A DNA stretch of 35,875 nucleotides, taken from the NCBI RefSeq assembly GCF_000374445.1, contig NZ_KB894423.1, positions 1-35,875 of the forward strand. The letters run 5' to 3'. This DNA comes from Actinokineospora enzanensis DSM 44649. GTDB taxonomy: Bacteria > Actinomycetota > Actinomycetes > Mycobacteriales > Pseudonocardiaceae. Numbering within the stretch: the stretch's first letter is position 1; every line of letters begins with the position of its first letter. The translations under genes were made by a program, and so were the position numbers. Under the pieces are notes generated by a model. The model ran no database searches, was not told the origin of the DNA, and worked only from the letters and a program-made list of their open reading frames with translations. This document shows positions 22,111-29,122 of this stretch, in pieces.

Positions 22111-22838
22111 ACCCCACCATCACCGCCGCCACCGCGCGCCGGGTGCTCACGCAGCTGCGGCACGACCCACGCACGGTCGCGATGCTGCTGCTCGTTCCCA
22201 GCCTGCTGATGTCGTTGCTGCGCTTCGTCTTCAACGACGAACGCGCCTTCAACCACCTGGCGCCCGCGCTGCTGGGCGTGTTCCCGTTCGTGGTCATGTT
22301 CCTCGTCGCCTCGGTGACCACGTTGCGCGAGCGCACCACCGCGACTCTCGAACGCCTGATGACGCTCCCGCTGGGCAGGCTCGACCTGATCCTGGGCTAT
22401 GCCATCGCGTTCGGACTGGTCGCGGTCGCGCAGGTGGGCGTCGCGACCGGGGTGTGCGCGTGGCTTGGCCTGGACCTCGGCGGTTCACTGTGGACGGTCC
22501 TGCTGATCGCGGTGCTGGACGCGCTGCTCGGCATGGCGCTGGGCCTGCTGGTGAGCGCGTTCGCGACGAGCGAGTTCCAGGCCATCCAGTTCATGCCGCT
22601 GTTCGTGCTCCCCCAGTTCCTGCTGTGCGGCCTGCTCCAGCCGCGCGAGCAGATGAGCCAGGTGCTGCACTGGCTGTCCGACGTGATGCCGTTGTCCTAC
22701 GCGGTGGACGCGCTCGGCCGGGCCACCGCGTCGGCCGACATGGACGCCGCGCTGCTCACCGACATCCTGGTGGTCGCGGGCTGCGTCCTGCTCGCGCTCG
22801 CCCTCGGCGCGGGCACGCTGCGGCGGCGCACGCGCTGA
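22107..22838 (+). CDS. ABC-2 type transporter permease
   Basis: The 243-residue membrane protein has about six hydrophobic helices and the ABC-2 pattern: an N-terminal amphipathic stretch, RTTATLERLMTLPLGRLDLILGY in the first cytoplasmic loop (the conserved ERL..LP contact with the ATPase), then LQPREQMSQVLHWLSDVMPLSYAVDAL before the last helix. It forms an exporter with the ATPase encoded upstream. The GTG start at 22107 lies within the GTGA overlap. The adjacent TetR at 20145 suggests substrate-induced control, as in many actinobacterial efflux loci. Confidence 0.9.
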   Translation: MNPTITAATARRVLTQLRHDPRTVAMLLLVPSLLMSLLRFVFNDERAFNHLAPALLGVFPFVVMFLVASVTTLRERTTATLERLMTLPLGRLDLILGYAIAFGLVAVAQVGVATGVCAWLGLDLGGSLWTVLLIAVLDALLGMALGLLVSAFATSEFQAIQFMPLFVLPQFLLCGLLQPREQMSQVLHWLSDVMPLSYAVDALGRATASADMDAALLTDILVVAGCVLLALALGAGTLRRRTR

Positions 22839-22923
22839 CCGGGAACGGTATGGGCCGAACAGTGGCTTCCGGGATGCCCGTTTCGCCGCTTACGGTCGGG
22901 TGACCGGAGGAAGGCGGTCCCCC

Positions 22924-23505
22924 ATGCGGTTTCGAGCGATCCTGTGCGCGCTGGTCCTGTGTGTCGTCACCGCGCCCGCCGCCTCCGCCACCGTGACGTT
23001 GGTCGGCGGCGACAGCGTCATCGTCGGCGGCAAACGGTGCGTGATCGGGTTCAACGCGCGCACCGGCTCCGGCGCCCGGGTCATCATCACCACCGGGGCC
23101 TGCGCGGGCACCAGCGGGCCGATCGGGATCATCCCCGCCCCGCCGGACTCGGTCTCGACCCCGTTGGTGCGCGTCGGTTCCGGCACCACGACCGTCCACG
23201 GCGCCACCGAGGCGGCGATCGGCTCGTCCGTCTGCGCCTACGGCCCCGCCTCGGGCTGGCGCTGTGGCACCGTGCAGGCGAGAAATCAAACGGTGAACTA
23301 CCCGACCGGGACGATCACCGGTCTCACCCGGACGACGTTGTGCGTGGAGCCTGGCGACGCGGGCGGGCCGGTGCTGAGCGGGAACGGCCAGGCCCAAGGC
23401 ATCCTGATCGGCGGTTCGGGTAACTGCCGGACCGGCGGCGTCGGCTACTTCGCCCCCGTCCGGCCCGCGTTGTCGGCCTACGGACTGATCCTGTACACCG
23501 GCTGA
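22924..23505 (+). CDS. Secreted streptogrisin-fold protein, apparent pseudoprotease
   Basis: The 193-residue precursor has a signal peptide (residues 1-21, ending APAASA) and then a chain that aligns with streptogrisin/alpha-lytic S1 proteases. It has GGDSVIVGGKRCVIGFNARTG at the N-terminus, NQTVNYPTG, CVEPGD-GGPVLSG, GGSGNC and FAPVRPALSAYGLILY. The catalytic residues are changed: the AGHC histidine position reads TGAC (Ala59) and the GDSGG serine reads GDAGG (Ala146). The aspartate position also seems to be Ser78, although Asp75 is near. Six cysteines remain in the usual places (C39/C60, C104/C114, C140/C168). No prodomain is present; the mature domain starts right after the signal. It should fold but not cleave; a binding or inhibitory role is possible. 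GTG at 22900 is an alternative start, but ATG 22924 gives a proper signal peptide. Confidence 0.85.
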   Translation: MRFRAILCALVLCVVTAPAASATVTLVGGDSVIVGGKRCVIGFNARTGSGARVIITTGACAGTSGPIGIIPAPPDSVSTPLVRVGSGTTTVHGATEAAIGSSVCAYGPASGWRCGTVQARNQTVNYPTGTITGLTRTTLCVEPGDAGGPVLSGNGQAQGILIGGSGNCRTGGVGYFAPVRPALSAYGLILYTG

Positions 23506-23521
23506 CCGCAGCGGGTGGGTA

Positions 23522-23540
23522 GCATCCCGTCCCCAGTGGA
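23522..23540 (+). repeat. Duplicated block upstream of first lipoprotein gene
   Basis: GCATCCYGTCCCCAGTGGA occurs here (Y = C) and at 24519-24537 (Y = T), 18 of 19 bases the same, 41 and 40 bases before the respective ATG. It may be a retained promoter or operator of the duplicated gene. The TAGCAT overlapping its left side in this copy resembles a -10 box. Confidence 0.5.
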
Positions 23541-23562
23541 ACGCTCGATGTCGGGGGCAGGG

Positions 23563-24492
23563 ATGGGTGGCTTAGGCAGGCTGACCGCCGCGGTGGCGGG
23601 CGTGCTGGTACTGGTGTCCGGATGCACGACCGTGGTGGCCCCGCCGCCGGGTTTCGCGCACGGAGTACCGGACTACCGGCCGCCGAAACCGGACGTGGCG
23701 AAGATCCTCGGCGATCTGACCACCCTGGACCCGTGCTCGCTGACCATGCCCGCCGACTTCGGCGCCGTCACCGCGAAGCCCATGTCCTTCGACGAGTGCG
23801 GTATCTCGATCCCAGGGGGTGCGACCATCTCGGTGGGCATGGTCGACAAGGTGGACACGTTCCAGGCGCGCGGCACGCCCACCGAGTTCCAGGGCATGTC
23901 CTATTCGATCTATTCCACCCCGATCATGCCCTGCGGCCGTCTCCTCTTGTTCGGTGACGACCTCGCCCTGTCGGTGCACATGCTGGCCGCGAGCGGCGAG
24001 GGCGCCGCCGCCCAGTGCGACAAGGTCGCCGAGGGGTTCGAGAAGATGCTGAAACGGCTGAAGAGCTCGCCCAAGTCGGTCAAGCACCGCACCTTCCCGC
24101 CCGCGTCCTTCGGTCGGGTGGACGCGTGTGCCGTCATGCCCGCCGCGGTCGTCTCGGCACTACCCACGGTGAGGACGTGGCCGTCCAAGCACACCTGTGC
24201 GTGGTCCGATGCGGGGACGCAGAACGAACTGCGCGTGTCCTTCGGCGTCGGCGAGCTGACCGACCTGCCGGGCAACGCGATCGAGGTGGCGGGCCGCAAG
24301 ACCGAGAAGCTGGAGGAACCGATGGGCGACGACGCGGGCTGCCTGCTGCTCGGCGCGCACCAGGTCCCGCACGGCGACCACGAGATGTCCGTGCTGAACC
24401 TGGTCCGCAAGGGGGTCAAGGACGCGGCGGCGGTGTGCGACCAGGCCGTGCAGTACGCCAACCAGCTATGGCCGGTGCTGCCCACACCGTGA
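23563..24492 (+). CDS. Lipoprotein with duplicated four-cysteine domain (copy 1)
   Basis: About 309 residues with a lipoprotein signal (LVSGC; lipidated Cys21), so it should be anchored on the outer face of the cell membrane. After a Pro-rich linker (PPPGFAHGV) come two similar halves, each with four cysteines: DPCSL, DECG, MPCGR and QCDK, then VDAC, HTCAW, GCLL and VCDQ. They are joined by GFEKMLKRLK. The layout recalls the DUF3558-type actinobacterial lipoproteins, but I cannot assign a family firmly. The ATG at 23563 is chosen because it aligns with the start of the paralog at 24559 and follows a purine-rich GGGGGCAGGG; upstream frame from 23515 is likely non-coding. Function unknown. Confidence 0.8.
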   Translation: MGGLGRLTAAVAGVLVLVSGCTTVVAPPPGFAHGVPDYRPPKPDVAKILGDLTTLDPCSLTMPADFGAVTAKPMSFDECGISIPGGATISVGMVDKVDTFQARGTPTEFQGMSYSIYSTPIMPCGRLLLFGDDLALSVHMLAASGEGAAAQCDKVAEGFEKMLKRLKSSPKSVKHRTFPPASFGRVDACAVMPAAVVSALPTVRTWPSKHTCAWSDAGTQNELRVSFGVGELTDLPGNAIEVAGRKTEKLEEPMGDDAGCLLLGAHQVPHGDHEMSVLNLVRKGVKDAAAVCDQAVQYANQLWPVLPTP

Positions 24493-24518
24493 GCCCGCGC
24501 GGAACCCGGCCCGACGGC

Positions 24519-24537
24519 GCATCCTGTCCCCAGTGGA
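24519..24537 (+). repeat. Duplicated block upstream of second lipoprotein gene
   Basis: Second copy of the 19-base block described at 23522-23540, again about 40 bases upstream of the start codon. Its retention after duplication, while the surrounding intergenic sequence has diverged, suggests it is functional. No -10-like TAGCAT is present in this copy. Confidence 0.5.
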
Positions 24538-24558
24538 CGACGGGATCGGAGGTCGGCG

Positions 24559-25461
24559 ATGGGCTCGGGTCGGGTGGCCGCGGCGGTCTGCGCCCTCACG
24601 CTGGTATCCGGGTGCGGCACGGTCTTCACTCCCCCACCGGACTACGCCCACGGCGTCGACCGCCCGGTGGACGTGGCCGCCGCCCTCGGTGACCTGCCCA
24701 CCCTGGACCCATGCTCACTGTTCGACCCGTCCGACTTCGGCGCGACGACGACAGCGCTGTACACGTTCAGCGACTGCGACGTCAGCGTCGGCGAGGTGCA
24801 CGTCTCGGTCGGCTCGATCGACAAGCTCGACGTGTTCCCCGGCCAGGACGCGCCGGTCGAGTTCGAGGGCATGACCTACCTGGCGTACTCCACCCAGGAC
24901 ATGCCGTGCGGACGCCTGTTGCAGTTCGGCAGCCTGGCACTCGCGGTGTTCCCGTGGTTCGCCGACACCGGCACGATGACCGACGCGTGCGACCGGATCG
25001 CGGCGGGCTTCGAGAAGATGCTGAAACGGCTCAAATACACCCCGTACCGGATCAAGCACCGCACCTTCGCCCCCACCTCGCTCGGCGGCCTCGACCCGTG
25101 CCGGACGACACCGTCCGCGGGACTGCGGGTGGTGAAGTCCTGGCCCACCAGGCACACCTGCCTGTGGAACGACCCGGACGGGCAGGTGTCCGTACAGGTG
25201 TCGTTCGGCATCCACACGACCCCGCCCGAGGAAACCGGCAGCGAGCGGATCGAAGTGGCGGGCCGCCCGACCGTGCGGTACGAGATCCCGATCGACGACT
25301 CGCTCAGCTGCCGCCTGTCCGGCGACCACACGGTCCCGGGCCAACGCGAGCACGAGTCCGTCAACCTGACCGTATACCGCGAAGACCTCCAGACCTCACC
25401 GTGTGACGAGGCCAAGACCTACGCGGCCCAACTATGGCCGACTCTCCCACCCGCCAAATAA
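24559..25461 (+). CDS. Lipoprotein with duplicated four-cysteine domain (copy 2)
   Basis: A 300-residue paralog of the gene just upstream, with lipobox LVSGC (Cys19) and the linker PPPDYAHGV. The two four-cysteine halves are DPCSL, SDCD, MPCGR and DACD, then DPCR, HTCLW, LSCR and SPCDE. GFEKMLKRLK is identical in both proteins, as are the DNA bases around it. The pair arose by tandem duplication that included the upstream block. A strong GGAGG lies eight bases before the ATG at 24559. The external location suggests binding of an extracellular ligand or a cell-wall role, but nothing in the sequence fixes it. The gene is followed by a strong hairpin at 25510. Confidence 0.8.
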   Translation: MGSGRVAAAVCALTLVSGCGTVFTPPPDYAHGVDRPVDVAAALGDLPTLDPCSLFDPSDFGATTTALYTFSDCDVSVGEVHVSVGSIDKLDVFPGQDAPVEFEGMTYLAYSTQDMPCGRLLQFGSLALAVFPWFADTGTMTDACDRIAAGFEKMLKRLKYTPYRIKHRTFAPTSLGGLDPCRTTPSAGLRVVKSWPTRHTCLWNDPDGQVSVQVSFGIHTTPPEETGSERIEVAGRPTVRYEIPIDDSLSCRLSGDHTVPGQREHESVNLTVYREDLQTSPCDEAKTYAAQLWPTLPPAK

Positions 25462-25509
25462 CCTGCCGCGTCCGGCGGCCCTCTTGTCTCTGCCATCCTC
25501 AAACCGACA

Positions 25510-25541
25510 CTGCCGTCGGTGCAAGCTCGCACCGACGGCAG
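25510..25541. terminator. Perfect 13-bp stem between lipoprotein gene and phoD
   Basis: CTGCCGTCGGTGC (25510-25522) pairs perfectly with 25529-25541 across the six-base loop AAGCTC. It lies in the 90-bp gap between two convergent genes and can serve as a bidirectional intrinsic terminator. No U-tract follows on either strand. Confidence 0.75.
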
Positions 25542-25551
25542 CACGGCAGAC

Positions 25552-27189
25552 TCAGGACACCGGTCCGCTCACGGACTTCACCTTCTGCGACCCGTCCACA
25601 GTGGCCAACGACTTGGCGTAGCGGGCAGTGGAAGTCGGGCTGGTGCGATCGGCGAGGTAGAACCAGTCCATCTGCACCCGCTGCGGATTCACGTCGACCA
25701 CCGAGTACCCGTGCGAGTCCAGCTCGATGTACTTGAGGTGCCAGTTGCCCGCCGCCAACGCGGCCTCCGCGATCGGCGACACCGAGCGGGGGCTGACCTT
25801 CAGCAGATCGTCGATGTTGTCGCTGGTGACCGAGGTGGTGACGAACTCGACCGCGGCGGAGTTCCCGTTCCACCAGTAGCTCGACCGGTCCACCGGCACG
25901 TCCGCGCCCCACGAGGAGTGGATGTCGCCGGTGAGGAACACGGTGTTCCTGACCTTGTTGTCCTTCAGATGCCCCAACAGCTCCTGCCGGTCCGCGGTGT
26001 AGCCGTCCCAGGCGTCCGCGTTGGCGGCGACGCTGCCGACCGGCAGGCCGAGCAGGGAACCGAGCGACTCCAGGAACCGCGACTCCACATTCCCCAGCGA
26101 GATCGGGGTGATCATCACCGAGTTGCCGACCAGCTTCCACTTCGCATCGGTGCCGGACAGCCCCGACTTGAGCCAGTTCATCTGCGCGTCGCCGGTGATG
26201 GTCCGGTTCGGGTCCCCTGGGTCGCCATTGGACGGTGTGGTCTGCTTGGACCGATAGCTGCGCAGGTCCAAAAGGGACAGCTCGGCGAGCCGACCCCAGC
26301 GGAACCGCCGGTAGATCTCGCCGTTCGCCCCCTGCCGCACCGGCATCCACTCGAAGTAGGCCTGCCGGGCGGCGGCCTTGCGCACGTTCCAGTCGCCCTC
26401 GTTCGGCTGGTGGTTCTCCGCACCGCCGGACCAGGTGTCATTGGCGTATTCATGATCATCCCAGGTGATGAACCACGGCTGGGCCGCGTGCAGCGCCTTG
26501 AGATCCGGGTCGGTCTTGTACTGGGCGTGCCGACGCCGGTAGTCGGCGAGCGTGATGGTCTCGTTGGTGGGCTCGTGCGGCCGGATCGTCACGCCACGGG
26601 CCCCGTAACCACCGGCCTGGTACTCGTAGATGTAGTCACCGACATGCAGCACACCATCGAGGTCGGTGCGCGCGGCAAGGTGGCGATAGGCGGAGAAGTA
26701 CCCGGCCTGCCAGTTGGAGCACGACACCAAGCCCAGCCGCAGCTTGCTCACATCGGCATTGGCGGCAGGAGCCGTGCGGGTACGGCCGGTGCCGGAAACC
26801 GTGCCGTCGAGGGAGAAACGATAGTAGTAGACCGTCGCCGGGTTGAGACCACCGGCGGCGACCTTCACGGTGTGATCACGGTCGGGCCCGGTCAGCATCG
26901 CGCCGGACTGCACGATCGAGCCGAACCCGGAGTCGGTGGCCACCTCCCACCGCACCTCGACGGTGGGGCCGATGCCGGAGCCGGGCGTGGACTCGGGGGT
27001 GGGGGTGACACGGGTCCAGAGCAGGACACCGTCGGGTAACGGGTCACCGGAGGCGACGCCGTGGGCGAACTGCGGGGTGGCGGCGGACGCGGCGGTGACC
27101 GCGAGCGTGGCGGGCACCAGCAGCGCGCCGCCCGCGACGGCGGAGGACTTGAGAAAGACGCGGCGGTCGAACGGGGTGGTGGGAGTCAC
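25552..27189 (-). CDS. phoD: Alkaline phosphatase / phosphodiesterase PhoD, Tat-exported
   Basis: The 545-residue secreted enzyme hydrolyses phosphate esters, and in this family also diesters, to supply phosphate. The Tat motif DRRVFLK is at 8-14, with a signal peptide ending about residue 36 (ASA). A Fn3-like PhoD_N domain follows (FAHGVASGDPLPDGVLLWTRV). The metallophosphatase part has SCSNWQ with the Cys ligand of iron, LHVGDYIYEY, WDDHEYAND and FLTGDIHSSW, holding the metal-binding Asp, Asn and His residues. The start is GTG at 27189. A PHO-box-like repeat 33-65 bases upstream points to PhoP control. Genes on both sides are functionally unrelated. Confidence 0.95.
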   Translation of the reverse strand: MTPTTPFDRRVFLKSSAVAGGALLVPATLAVTAASAATPQFAHGVASGDPLPDGVLLWTRVTPTPESTPGSGIGPTVEVRWEVATDSGFGSIVQSGAMLTGPDRDHTVKVAAGGLNPATVYYYRFSLDGTVSGTGRTRTAPAANADVSKLRLGLVSCSNWQAGYFSAYRHLAARTDLDGVLHVGDYIYEYQAGGYGARGVTIRPHEPTNETITLADYRRRHAQYKTDPDLKALHAAQPWFITWDDHEYANDTWSGGAENHQPNEGDWNVRKAAARQAYFEWMPVRQGANGEIYRRFRWGRLAELSLLDLRSYRSKQTTPSNGDPGDPNRTITGDAQMNWLKSGLSGTDAKWKLVGNSVMITPISLGNVESRFLESLGSLLGLPVGSVAANADAWDGYTADRQELLGHLKDNKVRNTVFLTGDIHSSWGADVPVDRSSYWWNGNSAAVEFVTTSVTSDNIDDLLKVSPRSVSPIAEAALAAGNWHLKYIELDSHGYSVVDVNPQRVQMDWFYLADRTSPTSTARYAKSLATVDGSQKVKSVSGPVS

Positions 27190-27221
27190 GCCTGCCAGTG
27201 GTACATCAGGGGCTTGGATGT

Positions 27222-27254
27222 CACACCCACCCGTCGGGTGAACATCGGCGGAAC
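27222..27254 (-). promoter_or_regulatory. Candidate PHO box (PhoP-binding direct repeats) upstream of phoD
   Basis: On the minus strand three 11-base units follow each other: GTTCCGCCGAT (27244-27254), GTTCACCCGAC (27233-27243) and GGGTGGGTGTG (27222-27232). The middle unit matches the Streptomyces PhoP direct-repeat consensus (G[G/T]TCAYYYR[G/C]G) at its first nine positions, the first unit less well, and the third poorly. The location in front of a PhoD gene fits known PhoP targets. Assignment is by comparison with established PHO-box knowledge. Confidence 0.55.
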
Positions 27255-27264
27255 TCCCATCCCG

Positions 27265-27729
27265 TCAGTCCTGAAGGTCCTGCGGCAGCGGCAGGTCGAG
27301 CGCGGCGAGGAAGCGCGCGGCCTTGATCTCCACGAAGATGTCGGCGTCGTCGTCCTCGGCGTCCTCGCCATCGTCGGCGTCATCGAGGTCGTCATCGAGG
27401 TCGTCGTCTCCGGCGAGGAACCCGGCGATCTCGTCGACCTTGCCCGCCGCGTCGCCGCCGCTCCTGGCCGCCCACCAGGCCGCCAGGCCCGCCGCCTCGC
27501 GGGGCACGTCCGTCGGCTCGGAGGCGTCGGGGTCGTCGAAGTAGCTGCGCGGCGTGTGACCGAGGTAGGCGACGCCCGCGCCCGACCCGTTCGGGTGGTA
27601 GCGGACCGAGGCGACGTCGCTGTCGAAGATGTCGAGCGTCAGCCACACCTCCGGCTGCGTACTGCCGTCCCAGTCGTCCTGGTTGTGCCACCCGGTGCCG
27701 TCGTAGACGTACTGACCGAAGAAGCCCAT
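27265..27729 (-). CDS. Hypothetical protein with acidic Asp-rich tract
   Basis: A 154-residue protein. The N-terminus MGFFGQYVYDGTGWHNQDDWDG is rich in aromatic residues. The middle part has AWWAARSGGDAAGK, and an acidic run of about 25 residues (LAGDDDLDDDLDDADDGED, ADIF) precedes a C-terminal FVEIKAARFLAALDLPLPQDLQ. I recognise no family. No signal or membrane segment is visible, so it is likely cytosolic. The ATG at 27729 follows a GGGAGGTGG ribosome site; the GTG six bases upstream lies within that site and is less likely. The acidic tract is encoded by GAC/GAT-type trinucleotide repeats, which may be prone to slippage. Confidence 0.75.
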   Translation of the reverse strand: MGFFGQYVYDGTGWHNQDDWDGSTQPEVWLTLDIFDSDVASVRYHPNGSGAGVAYLGHTPRSYFDDPDASEPTDVPREAAGLAAWWAARSGGDAAGKVDEIAGFLAGDDDLDDDLDDADDGEDAEDDDADIFVEIKAARFLAALDLPLPQDLQD

Positions 27730-27795
27730 GTCCACCTCCCGCTAAGCAGCCACACCGGCCCCTACCTGCGACGACAGGCTAATCGACAGCGGGGG

Positions 27796-27824
27796 TTGAC
27801 GGCATGTCGACCGAGGTGCATTCT
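27796..27824 (+). promoter_or_regulatory. Candidate promoter of the arsR-AHSA1 pair
   Basis: TTGACG at 27796-27801 and CATTCT at 27819-27824 are separated by 17 bases. The ArsR start codon follows 33 bases later at 27858. The -10 match is only moderate. No clear ArsR operator palindrome is seen. Confidence 0.3.
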
Positions 27825-27857
27825 TAACGCATCCCTTCTAGAACGAAATGGTTATAG

Positions 27858-28208
27858 ATGACCGACCAGTTGAGCGCCGTGTTCGGGGCCCTCGCCGATC
27901 CCACCCGGCGGGCGATCCTGGCCCGGCTGCGCGCGGGCGACGCGAACGTGGCCGAGCTGGCCGCCCCGTTCGCGATGTCCCAGCCCGCCGTGTCCCGGCA
28001 CCTGAAGGTGCTGGAGGCGGCCGGGCTGATCACGCGCAGCCGCCGGGCCACGGCGCGCCTGAGCCACCTGGAGGCGAACCCGTTGCGCGACGCGACCGCC
28101 TGGCTGGCCGGGTACCGCGAGTACTGGGAGGAGAGCCACGACCGGCTCGACGAGCTGCTCGCCCGGCTGCAGGACACCCACCCCGAGGAAGACGAGGAAC
28201 CGACATGA
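27858..28208 (+). CDS. ArsR-family transcriptional regulator
   Basis: A 116-residue winged-helix protein: ALADPTRRAILARLRAGDANVAELAAPFAMSQPAVSRHLKVLEAAGLITRSR. No metal-binding ELCVC-type cysteine motif is present, so it probably does not sense metals; it belongs to the group commonly paired with AHSA1/SRPBCC proteins. Its stop overlaps the next gene in an ATGA junction. The pair probably forms an autoregulated unit. ATG at 27858; the preceding bases are A/T-rich with no strong Shine-Dalgarno. Confidence 0.92.
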   Translation: MTDQLSAVFGALADPTRRAILARLRAGDANVAELAAPFAMSQPAVSRHLKVLEAAGLITRSRRATARLSHLEANPLRDATAWLAGYREYWEESHDRLDELLARLQDTHPEEDEEPT

Positions 28209-28678
28209 GCGACACCGTGATCACCGCCCCCGACGGCCTGCCCGTCATCGAGATCACCCGCGAGTTCGCCGCGCCCGCCGCGCTGCTGTTCCGCGCCTAC
28301 ACCGAGCCCGACCTGGTCGTGCAGTGGCTCGGGCCGCGCAGGCTGACGATGAAGATCGACCACTGGGACGCCCGGCACGCGGGCGGCTACCGCTACATCC
28401 ACACCGACGACGAGGGCAACGAGTACGCCTTCCGCGGCACCTTCCACGGCGACCCGACCGTGACGGAGGGCATCGTGCAGACCTTCGAGTGGGAGGGCGC
28501 GCCCGGCGACATCGCGATGGAGCGGATCACCTTCACCGAGCAGGACGGGCGGACGACCGTGCACATGCGGTCGGTCGGCTTCTCCGTGGAGGCCCGGGAC
28601 GCGCACATCGCCAATGGCATGGAATCCGGTGTCCGCGACGCGATGGACCGCCTCGCGGAGCTTCTCCCCACGTTGTAG
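28205..28678 (+). CDS. SRPBCC / AHSA1-like domain protein
   Basis: A 157-residue protein of the AHSA1-like START superfamily. EITREFAAPAALLFRAYTEPDLVVQWLGP is the usual N-terminal block, followed by GGYRYIHTDDEGNEYAFRGTFH, then TFEWEG and TTVHMRSVGFS strands and a C-terminal helix (GMESGVRDAMDRLAELLPTL). Such proteins form a hydrophobic pocket; in bacteria they are often encoded with an ArsR regulator and their ligands are mostly unknown. The ATG at 28205 overlaps the arsR stop codon, so the two should be translationally coupled. Confidence 0.92.
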   Translation: MSDTVITAPDGLPVIEITREFAAPAALLFRAYTEPDLVVQWLGPRRLTMKIDHWDARHAGGYRYIHTDDEGNEYAFRGTFHGDPTVTEGIVQTFEWEGAPGDIAMERITFTEQDGRTTVHMRSVGFSVEARDAHIANGMESGVRDAMDRLAELLPTL

Positions 28679-28739
28679 GAAGCCTCGGTGCGAGAGTCGA
28701 GGCCCGGCATGGTCGCCGTGCCCCGACTAGCCTTGATGG

Positions 28740-29114
28740 ATGGCATGGCAGGAACTCGGCGATGGCAAGTATCTGTTGGTGACGACGGTCAAGCGGGACG
28801 GCACGAAAGTGCCGACACCGCTGTGGGTCGCCCGGGACGGCGATGACCTGGTCGTCTGGACGGTGCGCTCGTCCGGGAAGGTCAAGCGCATCCGCAACAA
28901 TCCGCGGATCGAGGTCGCCCCGTGCGACATCCGCGGCAATCCCGCGGGCGCGTCCGTGCCCGCCTCGGCACGATTGCTCGACGAGGCGGGCACGGCGCGG
29001 GCGCGAAAACTCATCATCCGCAAGTACGGCCTGGTGGGCCGGATCCTGGTCTGGGCCAGCCGCTTCCGCCGCGGCTACGACGGCACGATCGGGATCGCCA
29101 TCAGTCCTGTCTAG
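28740..29114 (+). CDS. PPOX-class F420-dependent oxidoreductase-like protein
   Basis: A 124-residue split-barrel protein (pyridoxamine 5'-phosphate oxidase-like). KYLLVTTVKRDGTKVPTPLWVARDGDDLVVWTVRSSGKVKRIRNNPRIEVAPCDIRG is the typical core, with the Arg/Lys segment contacting the cofactor phosphate. Actinobacterial members of this size (TIGR03666 type) bind F420 or FMN; the substrate is unknown. A 61-bp gap separates it from the AHSA1-like gene, so it may be read from its own promoter or by read-through. It converges on priA, only eight bases away. ATG at 28740. Confidence 0.87.
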   Translation: MAWQELGDGKYLLVTTVKRDGTKVPTPLWVARDGDDLVVWTVRSSGKVKRIRNNPRIEVAPCDIRGNPAGASVPASARLLDEAGTARARKLIIRKYGLVGRILVWASRFRRGYDGTIGIAISPV

Positions 29115-29122
29115 ACAGTCAC

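Noticed and set aside
28682..28703. GCCTCG...CGAGGC hairpin after the AHSA1-like gene as a terminator
   Set aside because: Six-base stem with a ten-base loop and no U-tract, within 40 bases of the next start; could be chance in GC-rich DNA.
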